Shown piece by piece: positions 34,003 through 42,587 of a DNA stretch of 64,000 nt; the stretch's first letter is position 1, and each line of letters opens with the position of its first letter. Made by a program: the position numbers and the translations under genes. The notes under the pieces were generated by a model, which was not told the DNA's origin, searched no databases, and was given only the letters and a program-made list of their open reading frames with translations. Source of the stretch: Nocardioides_C sp963700955 (GTDB lineage Bacteria > Actinomycetota > Actinomycetes > Propionibacteriales > Nocardioidaceae); NCBI GenBank assembly GCA_963700955.1, contig CAVOZH010000012.1:186001-250000 (forward strand), written 5' to 3'.

Positions 34003-34953
34003 CTAGGGCTTGTCGATCACCACCACGTTGAACTTTGTCCCGGGCGGCGCGCCCTTTCCCGCTGGCGGAGGAAGTCCCAGGTCGAAGCGCGAGTTCACCA
34101 ACGCCAGCTCGTCGCCGCACTCCGCGACGGTGGTGGGAACCCGGAACAACCGGTCCTTGACCATCGCTGTCACCCGACCACGCCTCAGGTCTGATGAAAG
34201 GCGAACCTTGACCACCGTGTTGGCGAAGTTCTCGACTACGAAAAGGTCCTCGTCGTCGAGGAGGATGCCGTCCGGCGTTCCCTTCACCAACGAGCGCTTC
34301 GGGAGGTTGATGAGGCGACTCCTGCCGGTGGAGGGGTTGATTGTGAACAGAGCCCCGAGGTCCGAGCGGTCGACGACCAAGGTGTGGCCGTCATGAGTCG
34401 CGGCGATCCCGTTCAAGCCGAATCCACCCTTTGCGGTGGGCACGCCCGCGGGGCCGGTCACCCTGATGCGCTTCGGCTTGCCGAGTGAGCCGTCATGGGT
34501 GATGGGCACCTTGTAGAGACGCGGCGCGAAGCTCTCGGTGAAGTAGGCCGCGTGCCGGGTGACGACCACGTCGTTGACCACGGTCGAGCCGCGTTTGGCG
34601 AAGGTGAAGTTCGCCAGGGTCGAGCCTGTCCTGGTGTCGTACACGTAGCCGTGTCCGGAGAAGCCGCCCGCCACGAACAACCGGTGTCTCGGTTCGTCGA
34701 CCTTCAGGCCGAGCGCCTGGCGGCCGGACACGTTGATGAACACCTTCCCCTTCCGGCTGTGCAGGCTCCCCCGGTAGATGTCACCGTCGCGCGTCGAGCC
34801 CACGTAGAAGGTGGAGCCTTCGCCGATCGCGATGCCCTCCGGCTGGAAGTCCTTCGGGAGTGGGATGGAGCGGGAGGTCGGCGACCCGGCCGCGATGGTG
34901 AGCGTCAGGGCCGGCGCGAGCAGCAGGCCGGTCAACAGTCGAAGTCTCGTCAT
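34003..34953 (-). CDS. Secreted SMP-30/gluconolactonase-like beta-propeller
   Basis: 316 residues from ATG 34953. Signal peptide MTRLRLLTGLLLAPALTLTI ends about residue 23. Then repeats such as LPKDFQPEGIAIGEGSTFYV, LGLKVDEPRHRLFVAGGFSG and LNGIAATHDGHTLVVDRSD, and GTPDGILLDDEDLFVVENFA, follow the six-bladed propeller pattern. Calcium and catalytic ligands cannot be confirmed by eye, so lactonase activity is open. Divergent from the SDR gene. Confidence 0.8.
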   Translation of the reverse strand: MTRLRLLTGLLLAPALTLTIAAGSPTSRSIPLPKDFQPEGIAIGEGSTFYVGSTRDGDIYRGSLHSRKGKVFINVSGRQALGLKVDEPRHRLFVAGGFSGHGYVYDTRTGSTLANFTFAKRGSTVVNDVVVTRHAAYFTESFAPRLYKVPITHDGSLGKPKRIRVTGPAGVPTAKGGFGLNGIAATHDGHTLVVDRSDLGALFTINPSTGRSRLINLPKRSLVKGTPDGILLDDEDLFVVENFANTVVKVRLSSDLRRGRVTAMVKDRLFRVPTTVAECGDELALVNSRFDLGLPPPAGKGAPPGTKFNVVVIDKP

Positions 34954-35127
34954 GATGTACCCCTCTCGAGCCCGACTCTTTGACTCTGCGACGGGTCCGA
35001 TCGGATGTCGATGACGAGTTGGGGCTAGGCAGCCTCCTTCTCTCGCGGTGTCTGCACAGACTGACAAGATGGCGGCAACCTGTGTCCATGAAGCACGAAC
35101 CGTCGCAGTCGTGGGGAGGAGTCGGAA

Positions 35128-35850
35128 ATGAGTAGCGTCACGGTCGTCACGGGTGGAAGTCGCGGAATAGGTGCAGCCACCTGCCGTCGCCTGGCCGCTT
35201 CGGGCCACGACGTGGTGCTCGGCTACCGCGCAGCTTCTGATGCCGCGGAGGCTACCGCCCAGGCGGTGCGAGCCCACGGCGTCGGTTGCGTGACGGTGCA
35301 GATGGATACCTCGGTCGAGAGCGACGTGGACCGACTCTTCGATAGTGCTGCACAACTGGGGCAGGTCACCGGTCTGGTGAACAACGCGGCCATCACCGGC
35401 CCCGTCGGCCGGTTGGTCGACCTGCCTGCGGACCAGCTGCTGCGGGTATTCGAGGTCGACGTCGTCGGCTACCTGCTATGCGCGCGCCGCGCCGCGCTCG
35501 ACATGGCAGGGCGTGGCGGTGCCATCGTCAACGTGTCCTCGGCTGCCGCCACGCTGGGCAGCCCCGGAGAGTACGTGCACTACGCAGGCGCCAAGGCCGC
35601 GGTGGACGCGATCACCATAGGCCTGTCCAAGGAGCTGGCCGTCGACGGCATCCGCGTCAACGCGGTTGCCCCAGGGGTCGTCTGGACCGACATGCATGCC
35701 GACCCCGATCGCCCCGCCAAGCTGGCGTCTCAGATCCCGATGGGCCGTGCCGGCGAACCCGTAGAGGTCGCCGCGGCGATCTGCTGGCTACTCGGGTCCG
35801 ACGCCTCGTACACCACAGGAACCGTCCTCCGCGTCGCCGGCGGAAGGTAG
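35128..35850 (+). CDS. Short-chain dehydrogenase/reductase
   Basis: 240 residues from ATG 35128 (GGGGAGGAGTCGGAA upstream). TGGSRGIGAATCRRLA binds NAD(P), VNNAAITGP is the NNAG-type motif, NVSSAAATLGSPGEYVHYAG gives Ser and Tyr, and AGAKAAVDAI the Lys of YxxxK. Arg/Ser-rich region after the Gly motif points to NADP(H). It belongs to the 3-oxoacyl-ACP-reductase/glucose-dehydrogenase-like group. Substrate unknown. Confidence 0.92.
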   Translation: MSSVTVVTGGSRGIGAATCRRLAASGHDVVLGYRAASDAAEATAQAVRAHGVGCVTVQMDTSVESDVDRLFDSAAQLGQVTGLVNNAAITGPVGRLVDLPADQLLRVFEVDVVGYLLCARRAALDMAGRGGAIVNVSSAAATLGSPGEYVHYAGAKAAVDAITIGLSKELAVDGIRVNAVAPGVVWTDMHADPDRPAKLASQIPMGRAGEPVEVAAAICWLLGSDASYTTGTVLRVAGGR

Positions 35851-36002
35851 GTGCGGGACCCGCCGCTTTGTCGTTGTCTGTGAGGAGATCCCACGTGGGG
35901 TGAGCCCCGATGGGCTATGGCCTCTCGGTCGGACCGCTGCGAGGATCGCAGGCGTCGTCGCACCCATTTCAGTCGGGGATCTGTCTCACAAGGGAGGGTG
36001 CA

Positions 36003-36494
36003 ATGGCGGACAGAGTCGTAGACAGGCGGATGCTTCTTCGGGGTGCGGGCGTCGCGAGCGCAACGGTCATCGGTGGGACTGCGCTGGGGTCGTCTGCCCA
36101 CGCCGACGACCGCAACAGCCGTGACAGCTCCGTCACCGGCGCCTGGGTGATCACCCACCGGGACAACCCGCCGGCCGAGCCCTCGACGGGCACCGCCGTG
36201 GTCGCTTTCGCCGATGGTGGGGTCTTCATCTCCCAGGACATCGCTCCTCTCGCCCCAGGTTCCCTCGGGGCATGGAGCCACGAGCACGGCGACCGGGTCA
36301 AGGTGAACTTCTGGACGGGTTTCCCCGGTGAGAGTGGCTCGCCCGCGGTCGCGCTCAACATAAAGGCGCTCGGCGAGGTCCACCATGACACGATCTCGGG
36401 GACCTACACCGTCACCGTGCACTCCGCGAAGAACCTCAAGAAGGTGCTTCAGAGGGGAACGGGGAAGTTCAGGGGCCACCGCCTCCAGACCTAG
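36003..36494 (+). CDS. Tat-exported protein of unknown function
   Basis: 163 residues from ATG 36003 after AAGGGAGGGTGCA. N-terminal VDRRMLLRGAGVASATVIGG is a twin-arginine-like signal, cleaved near AHADD. The mature part (SVTGAWVITHRDNPPAEPST; GGVFISQDIAPLAPGSLGAW; HDTISGTYTVTVHSAKNLKK) reads as a beta-barrel resembling small lipocalin-like secreted proteins. No active site. Isolated between the SDR and NTF2-like genes. Confidence 0.7.
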   Translation: MADRVVDRRMLLRGAGVASATVIGGTALGSSAHADDRNSRDSSVTGAWVITHRDNPPAEPSTGTAVVAFADGGVFISQDIAPLAPGSLGAWSHEHGDRVKVNFWTGFPGESGSPAVALNIKALGEVHHDTISGTYTVTVHSAKNLKKVLQRGTGKFRGHRLQT

Positions 36495-36534
36495 CATTCG
36501 GCGCGGTCGCCCCACCCCACCCGAGCGGGCGGGT

Positions 36535-36954
36535 CTACTCCGCTGACAGCTCGTCCGCCGACGCCCATGTCCCTCCGCGGGGCATGGGCAGGGGCTGTGT
36601 CAGCGGGTGGCGCCACGATGGGGACACGAACGGTTCGCCCCAGTAGTCGGTCACGCGGACGGCCTTACCGTCCTCCAGCTCGGCGATCGACACATTGCGG
36701 TAGATCCGGCCGTCACCGTAGTCAGTGCTCCACTCGACCACGACGGTGTCGCCGAGATGGTGTCGTCTGCCGACACCGAGGCGAAGGCCCTCGAAGTGAG
36801 ACTCCACCTCGGCGATGCGTGCCCGTCCGTCGACCATCTCCCCGCTTTGGGGCCACTGACGGACGGCATCGTCGGCGAGTTGCACGCCGAGTACACGTTC
36901 CAAGCGCGTTTCATGGCTTCGCTGCTGGCTCACTGTCCATCCTTCCGCCGTCAT
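36535..36954 (-). CDS. SnoaL/NTF2-like protein
   Basis: 139 residues. VDGRARIAEVESHFEGLRLG, VVVEWSTDYGDGRIYRNVSI and GKAVRVTDYWGEPFVSPSW follow the cone-shaped SnoaL/NTF2 fold, here in the subgroup that stores ligand or catalyses isomerisation. The pocket residues cannot be assigned. A 210-base non-coding gap separates it from the secreted DUF6351 gene. Confidence 0.75.
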   Translation of the reverse strand: MTAEGWTVSQQRSHETRLERVLGVQLADDAVRQWPQSGEMVDGRARIAEVESHFEGLRLGVGRRHHLGDTVVVEWSTDYGDGRIYRNVSIAELEDGKAVRVTDYWGEPFVSPSWRHPLTQPLPMPRGGTWASADELSAE

Positions 36955-37164
36955 GTCCGCTCCTTCGCCCGGCGAACACCCGCACCAGCGCTGCCGGCTC
37001 CGGACGATTGCTCATGCAGGGCGATCCTGAGCACCGCTGGAGCCGTCGTCACGGATCCAGGGTCCTCCTGAGTGGAGTACATGGGAACCGATCCACGCTG
37101 AATCAGGCAGACGGCAACCTCGCTGCCTCATCAGGTCTCGTCCCAGCCGACCCGGCTGAGGCTG

Positions 37165-39474
37165 TCACTGCTTCAGCAGGGAGCGGAACGCCGGGCTTGC
37201 CCAGCCGGTGCCCGAGTTCGGGGGTACCGGCGGGAGATTCCGGCCGCCGTACACCACGTGGCCGTCCTCGTCGGAGTACGTCAGCCAGGTCTCGGCCGGG
37301 CCCTGACCCTGCCCGGGTCTGCTCCAGTCGCAGACACCGTTCGGGAAGGCCGCCTCGAGGGTGGCCCACTGCTCGTCGGTGAACGGCACCAGCATGAAGT
37401 CGTAGTCGGCCCGGTCCAACGGACGCAGCTGGCAGGCGACCCGGTCGTTCGCCGTGTCGTCCCCGGCCACCTGGCGGGGAGTGCTCAGCCGGCTCTGCAG
37501 CTCGGGCTGACCGCAGACCTGCTCCCCGCCCGGAAGCGTCGTCATCTCGACACCGGGAACGTTCTGGCACCGATCGGTGATGTCGTCCGGCTTGTCCTCG
37601 ACGACCTTGGCGCTCAGCGGAGCCGTGCGCCGGTCGGCTTCGACCGCGGTCAGCCACCGGTCCATGGCGAGAAAGGCCTCCGTGGCCCAGCGGACGTCGC
37701 CGATCAGCGGGGTGTCCCCGAACCACATCACCCGGTTGTCGGTGTGGCCCTGGTCGCGCTGCAGGCGCTCCTCGGTCCAGAACGCGTGCGCGTAGTCGTG
37801 AGCGATGCCCGGGTCGGGGCCGCCGTGGTTGATCATCGCGACCTCGTCGAGGTGGTTCGCCTCGTTGACCAGGCCGGTGCGGTAGACGTTGGCGATGGCC
37901 GCAGGGTCACCCTGGATGCGGGTCTCGGACGGGTCAGCGTTGATGTCGAGCCCACCCACCTTGGCGTTGAGGTCGATGAACTGGGCGGGCGTGATGAGCC
38001 CGTCCTTCAAGGCCCCCAGGCCGTACTGCACGCCGGCGTTGGCGAACGGGATGCCGGCGAACCCGTGACCCGCCGCCTGCTCCTGCGGACTCCACACGCT
38101 CTCCGGACGGGGGCCCAGGGCGTTGAGCATCATGTCCAGGATCGAGCAGCGGACACCAGCCGGGTTGGTCTCGGAGTCATACCTGGTGCCGGCGTCACCA
38201 GGGACGGTGTCCTTGGTGCCGGAGCAGGCGTTCTCCGGGTTGATCGCGTCCTTGAAGAGTCCTTCGTCCGCGGTCACCGCGTTGACGTGCGTCAGGTGGC
38301 CTTCCACCTCTGCCATCTGGGTCGGGGACCACACGACACCCTGGCCCCACCGGGACGGGTCCTCGAAGTAGAGGCGCAGCAGGTGGTAGTCCGCGAACTG
38401 CGCGCCCGCAGTCAGTACGTCGGGATAGGAGCATGTGGTCACGAGCCCCTGGTAGACACCGGGGTAGGCGTTCGCGATGGTGTGCTGGGCGATCGAGCCA
38501 CCCGAGCAGCCGGTGCCGATCGTGTAGCGGATCTGGCCGTAGCGCTCGACGAGCCGCTCCTTGGCCATCATCATCGACTCGGCCTGCCGGGGCAGGCTGC
38601 AGTTGTGGCCGGTGTTGTTGAGCGCCGTCGACATCACCGCGAACCCCCTCCCCAGTGCGGTGACGTAGCTGTTCTCCACACCCGGCATGGCCGGGATGGT
38701 GCCCGAGTAGTCGTCGAGCCGCGGGCTCCCCGGTGCGTAGGACGCGCCACAACCACCGCCGTGGGTGGCGAGCACCTTGTGGTTCCACTGCTTCTGCGGC
38801 TTCCACGGCTTCCAGGACTTGCCCGGTTGGAACAGCGTGAGGATCGCGTAGCGGTCACGCGCCTGGTAGCCGTCCTCGCGCCTCACGATGAACGGCACGG
38901 TCACGCCTCGGTCCGTGGTCGTCGTCGCGACGTCCGACGGCGGGTTCTCCGGGTCGTAGGGCTGCAGGCCGGACTTGGTCGGGTCGGTCGACTTGTAGAG
39001 CAGCGAGTAGGAGGCCGGCTCGTTGCACTGGGCGTCCACGGCGGTCGACTGGCACTGGTAGGGACCGTGCTGCGGCCCCGAGAAGACGGGCCCCCCGTTG
39101 GGGTGGTTGGTGATCACGGTCTGGCCGGCGTACCCCGGCGCCTGGACGCGTACGTCGTTCTCACCGACCTGCAGCCCGGGCAGAAGCCCCTCGTACTGTC
39201 CGTTGGCGCGGACCCGGAACCGCTTGCTCACGTTGCGGTCGCCGACGTAGACCCGGACCTGCTCGGCGTCCAGGCCACGGGGAAGCCTGACCGACACCAG
39301 CGCGTCACCGCCGGAGACGAGGTCGGCGCGGTTGGAGAGCACCCGGACGACGAGCTGCTCAGACGTCGTCTGCCACGAGGCGGATGTGGCTGATGCCTGG
39401 GAACCCACGGCTGGTGCCGTCGGCAGCGCCAACGCGACAGCGATGAGCAACGGGGCGAGATGGCGAGCGCGCAC
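37165..39474 (-). CDS. Secreted DUF6351-family hydrolase-like protein
   Basis: 769 residues from GTG 39474, preceded by CAGGAGGACCC. The signal peptide (RHLAPLLIAVALALPTAP) ends near VGSQA. An N-terminal beta domain (LVVRVLSNRADLVSGGDALV; YAGQTVITNHPNGG) is followed by a large catalytic-looking domain with GGGCGASYAPG, TIGTGCSGGSIAQH (a Gly-Cys-Ser-Gly-Gly nucleophile elbow), and WFGDTPLIG and MINHGGPDPGIAHDYAH as candidate acid/His loops. The layout recalls tannase/PHB-depolymerase-like alpha/beta hydrolases. The family is recalled as DUF6351, frequent in actinobacteria; polymer or ester hydrolysis is inferred. Confidence 0.75.
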   Translation of the reverse strand: MRARHLAPLLIAVALALPTAPAVGSQASATSASWQTTSEQLVVRVLSNRADLVSGGDALVSVRLPRGLDAEQVRVYVGDRNVSKRFRVRANGQYEGLLPGLQVGENDVRVQAPGYAGQTVITNHPNGGPVFSGPQHGPYQCQSTAVDAQCNEPASYSLLYKSTDPTKSGLQPYDPENPPSDVATTTTDRGVTVPFIVRREDGYQARDRYAILTLFQPGKSWKPWKPQKQWNHKVLATHGGGCGASYAPGSPRLDDYSGTIPAMPGVENSYVTALGRGFAVMSTALNNTGHNCSLPRQAESMMMAKERLVERYGQIRYTIGTGCSGGSIAQHTIANAYPGVYQGLVTTCSYPDVLTAGAQFADYHLLRLYFEDPSRWGQGVVWSPTQMAEVEGHLTHVNAVTADEGLFKDAINPENACSGTKDTVPGDAGTRYDSETNPAGVRCSILDMMLNALGPRPESVWSPQEQAAGHGFAGIPFANAGVQYGLGALKDGLITPAQFIDLNAKVGGLDINADPSETRIQGDPAAIANVYRTGLVNEANHLDEVAMINHGGPDPGIAHDYAHAFWTEERLQRDQGHTDNRVMWFGDTPLIGDVRWATEAFLAMDRWLTAVEADRRTAPLSAKVVEDKPDDITDRCQNVPGVEMTTLPGGEQVCGQPELQSRLSTPRQVAGDDTANDRVACQLRPLDRADYDFMLVPFTDEQWATLEAAFPNGVCDWSRPGQGQGPAETWLTYSDEDGHVVYGGRNLPPVPPNSGTGWASPAFRSLLKQ

Positions 39475-39665
39475 GGGTCCTCCTGGGGTGGATGCATCCC
39501 CAACGAGGACCAAGGCGTCTGGCTACGGTCTCGGTTTCAGCACCCCCAGCTGTCGCAGCCGTCTCGTCTCCTGCGCAGACAAGGCAGCTCGCCGCGCATG
39601 CGCGCGAGCGTCCGCCATCTCCGCAGCGCCCACTCCAGGATGTTGTTCGCCCGGACCTGCGGAGC

Positions 39666-40040
39666 TCAAGTCCCTCGTTCCAGGTTCGACATGACGACAG
39701 CGATGGCTCCCCCGAGCGAGTCGGTAGGACTGAACTCGACGATCCGGGCACCGGCGTGGTGCACCGGGGTGTGGCCGGGCGGGACGTAGTAGGCGTTGCC
39801 GGCCTGGTAGCGCTCCGTGTGATCGGCGAACCGGAACTCGACCTGTCCCGAGATGACGTACCCCCAGCGCGGGAACTGGCAGCGGTCGTCGGGCAGCCCT
39901 CGGAACAGCGGGGCAAGGTCGACATCGGCGGTATGCGACTCGAAGCAGACCGTGTATCCGCCTTCGAAGTTCTCCAGACGGACCTCGAGCCCATCAAGCG
40001 CGATCGACTCTGACGCTGTTTCCAGCGAAACGTTCGGCAT
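39666..40040 (-). CDS. Cupin-domain protein
   Basis: 124 residues from ATG 40040 with AAGGAGGTCGTC just upstream. PRWGYVISGQVEFRF and YYVPPGHTPVHHAGARIVEF carry the two cupin motifs, though the first lacks the usual His pair (the metal site has only later His residues), so catalysis or sensing is uncertain. It is transcribed with the same orientation as the LuxR gene 128 bases upstream. Confidence 0.8.
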   Translation of the reverse strand: MPNVSLETASESIALDGLEVRLENFEGGYTVCFESHTADVDLAPLFRGLPDDRCQFPRWGYVISGQVEFRFADHTERYQAGNAYYVPPGHTPVHHAGARIVEFSPTDSLGGAIAVVMSNLERGT

Positions 40041-40168
40041 GACGACCTCCTTGATCGGATGCATCCCGCGGTCGCGGAATGACTCGAGGCTACGAAGTCG
40101 ATGGGGGTCACCGCATCGGCGAAGCCACCCACGACTTCGTCGACGTTCGCGTGGGTGGAAAGGCCCAC

Positions 40169-41806
40169 TCAGAACAGGTCGGACTCGTAGGCGAACGCGG
40201 TTGCCGCAGCACGCGAGGGCACGCCCAGCTTCGCAAGGATGTTGCTGACGTGCCGGTCGACCGTCCTCTCACTCAGTCCCAGTTCTGCGCCGATCGACCG
40301 GTTGGTCGAGCCTCGTGCCACGAGCCGCAGGACCTGGACCTCGCGTGCGGTCAGGAGGCGTCCAACGGTCGAGCGCTCACCGAGGAGCCCCCTGTCCGCC
40401 ACCGCCAGGTCGGCCACCGCGCCGAGGGCGTCGAGGGTGGCCCGCGACGCCTCGCCCTCGAGCCTCGCTCCGTCCTCGTCGCCGAGAGCACGACGCGCCC
40501 GAGCGATCAGGATGCCGGTGCGGGCCACGTCGTACGTCGCCTCGAGGTTGCGGAACCCGGAGCTTGCCCGACGCAGCGGCGCAAGGGCAGCACCCGCGTC
40601 CCCCTCAGCCAAGTTCAGCGCGCCGATCGCCCGATCAGACACAGCGGCGAGCATCGGAGAGCCGAACGACCGGGCAAGCGCAGCGAGCTCGTCGCAGGCG
40701 GCACGGGCGGCCGGTCCGTCGCCGACCGCGAGCATGACCTCGACATAGGCGGCCAGCAACTGCGGGCGGCTGACTCGGTCGTCGGCCTCGGCCAGCGCAC
40801 GTCTGATCCCCTGGGCGGCCGCCTCGAATCGGCCCCCCGCGAGCCGGAGCAGTGCGAGCCCCGGCTGCGGGTCTCTGCCATGGTTGATGGCCTGGTGATA
40901 GCAGCGCTCGGCCTCCTCGAACTGGCCACGCAGCCGGTGCAGCTCTCCCTGCTGGTAGATGGCGCCACCGAGCGCCAGCTGGGTCACCGGCGACGACAGC
41001 CGCTTGCACGCGAGGTCCGCCTGGGCCGTGGCTTCTACCCATGCCCCCTTCAGCTGTAGAAACTCCGAGCGATGGACGAGACATAGTCCCGTGTACGGCA
41101 CGAGGTCCGGTTGTGTCTCACACCACCGGGTGAATGCCGCAGTCCATGCCTGGCCGCGACGTACGTCGACCACGTCATGGCAGGCATCCAAGGCGGTGCA
41201 GTAGCTGTCGCCCACCACGACCGGCGACGTCTCCTCGGCGACGACGGCGACCATCGCCTCATCCAGCAGCCGAATGCCACCGGAGACGTTGCCACGGAAG
41301 ATGAGCACACGACCCAGCGCCAGCCGGGCGAGCGTCGACAGGTCCACGTCGCCCGTGTGTTCGGCGATCCGCGCCGATCGGGTGAGGTCAGATTCCGCCT
41401 TCGGCAGATCCCGCGAGAAGGCCGCCTGGACTCCCGTGAGGTAGCTGAGCTGCGCCTGCTCGCGCGAGTCGTCCGACGCGTCGCCCAGCAGCCGCTCGAT
41501 CCGCGCGACCCAGCCACTCGCCCTCGGAAGCTCGCCGGCGTTGACCAGACGGAAGGCCAGCCAGAACGCACACCTCACCGCAGCGCGGCGATCCCCCCTC
41601 TTAAGGTGCCTCTGATGCGCCCGCGTCCATGCCTGGTCGCTGGCCCGGTTCTCGGCCAACAAGAACGCCACAACGGCCAGCCGCTCCAGGTCCGCCTCGC
41701 CGAGAGGCGACTCGGAGTCGCAGGCCGACAGCAGCTCCCACGTCTCGCGCCAGGCCCTCCGCGAGTAGCACTCGCGGCCTCGCAGCAACCGTTCATCTCC
41801 AGACAA
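40169..41806 (-). CDS. LuxR-family regulator with TPR-like sensor region
   Basis: 545 residues. The first 450 are helical repeats (RWCETQPDLVPYTGLCLVHR; LALGGAIYQQGELHRLRGQF; EEAERCYHQAINHGRDPQPG) resembling the TPR part of LuxR/MalT-type proteins, without an N-terminal P-loop ATPase. The C-terminal 65 residues are the HTH: LTAREVQVLRLVARGSTNRS, IGAELGLSERTVDRHVSNIL and AKLGVPSRAAA. Its target may be the adjacent cupin gene. Confidence 0.88.
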   Translation of the reverse strand: MSGDERLLRGRECYSRRAWRETWELLSACDSESPLGEADLERLAVVAFLLAENRASDQAWTRAHQRHLKRGDRRAAVRCAFWLAFRLVNAGELPRASGWVARIERLLGDASDDSREQAQLSYLTGVQAAFSRDLPKAESDLTRSARIAEHTGDVDLSTLARLALGRVLIFRGNVSGGIRLLDEAMVAVVAEETSPVVVGDSYCTALDACHDVVDVRRGQAWTAAFTRWCETQPDLVPYTGLCLVHRSEFLQLKGAWVEATAQADLACKRLSSPVTQLALGGAIYQQGELHRLRGQFEEAERCYHQAINHGRDPQPGLALLRLAGGRFEAAAQGIRRALAEADDRVSRPQLLAAYVEVMLAVGDGPAARAACDELAALARSFGSPMLAAVSDRAIGALNLAEGDAGAALAPLRRASSGFRNLEATYDVARTGILIARARRALGDEDGARLEGEASRATLDALGAVADLAVADRGLLGERSTVGRLLTAREVQVLRLVARGSTNRSIGAELGLSERTVDRHVSNILAKLGVPSRAAATAFAYESDLF

Positions 41807-41909
41807 CGGGATCTCCCGGATCTCAGGCCGCCCTCAATTCAGTAAAGCCCAGCACCGGCGACTCCACCACGTGGCTGCGAGTCCGATCTGCTCGCCCACG
41901 AAGGGCGGC

Positions 41910-42506
41910 TCACGGGGCGAGGAAGGTGGCCTGTGCGGTTTCGCGGAGGTGGTCGGCATACTCGGCCGGCGACCATCCCCGTTCGTCCACCAGGGTCTCC
42001 AGTACGTCCAGCGTCATCAGTGCCTGGAGCATGGCGGCCATCGTCTCGGCGGTCCACGGAGCGGCGAGACAGCCATCGTCACGTACGCGCATGGCCACCC
42101 GTCTGCAGACCCTTTGCCAGTCGTCCTGGATGAGGCGCCAATGGCGCGCGGCATCCTCGTCGATGTCGCGTACGCGCTGCACCGCCCGTGCCACTCGGGC
42201 GATCCGCGGGTGGTAGCGCCCGACGTGAGCGGCCCACTCCGCGATCATCCCAGCCGCGTCGACCGCCTCCCAGATCCGCTGCAGCGAGGACGGGAGGTCC
42301 TCCTGCTCGTTGACGTGGTCGAACAGGGCGCTCACGAGCTGGCCGCGGGACTCGAAGTGCAGGTACACCGCACGCCGAGAGATGCCCGCCCCCTCGGCGA
42401 TGGTCGCCATGGTCAAAGCCGGCAGGCCGTCTCGCTCGACGACCTCCCGGGCTGCCTCCAGCAGCGCGACACGCGTGCGCCGGCTCCGGGCGTTCTGGGG
42501 CTCCAC
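41910..42506 (-). CDS. TetR-family transcriptional regulator
   Basis: 198 residues from GTG 42506 (CAAGAGGAGGTCTC upstream). RTRVALLEAAREVVERDGLP, MATIAEGAGISRRAVYLHFE and SRGQLVSALFDHV are the classic HTH. The ligand domain is unassigned. It is divergent from the exporter gene, and a palindrome lies in the 81-base gap, so it likely represses both genes until an effector binds. Confidence 0.92.
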   Translation of the reverse strand: MEPQNARSRRTRVALLEAAREVVERDGLPALTMATIAEGAGISRRAVYLHFESRGQLVSALFDHVNEQEDLPSSLQRIWEAVDAAGMIAEWAAHVGRYHPRIARVARAVQRVRDIDEDAARHWRLIQDDWQRVCRRVAMRVRDDGCLAAPWTAETMAAMLQALMTLDVLETLVDERGWSPAEYADHLRETAQATFLAP

Positions 42507-42526
42507 GAGACCTCCTCTTGCAACTT

Positions 42527-42564
42527 CACACCAAGTGTACTTCACTGGAAGTACACGCTGTGTG
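42527..42564. promoter_or_regulatory. Palindromic operator between TetR and exporter genes
   Basis: Inner arms GTGTACTT (42535-42542) and AAGTACAC (42549-42556) are perfect inverted copies around CACTGG; outer arms CACAC (42527-42531) and GTGTG (42560-42564) are also symmetric about the same centre. It occupies the middle of the shared promoter gap, the position expected for the TetR dimer-of-dimers site. Binding is inferred. Confidence 0.75.
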
Positions 42565-42587
42565 CAGTTCCTCAATCGGAGTCCACC

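Noticed and set aside
37258..39393. 711-residue open frame on the plus strand
   Set aside because: Antisense to the DUF6351 gene, which has a signal peptide, ribosome site and consistent domain pattern; the plus frame has no recognisable motif.
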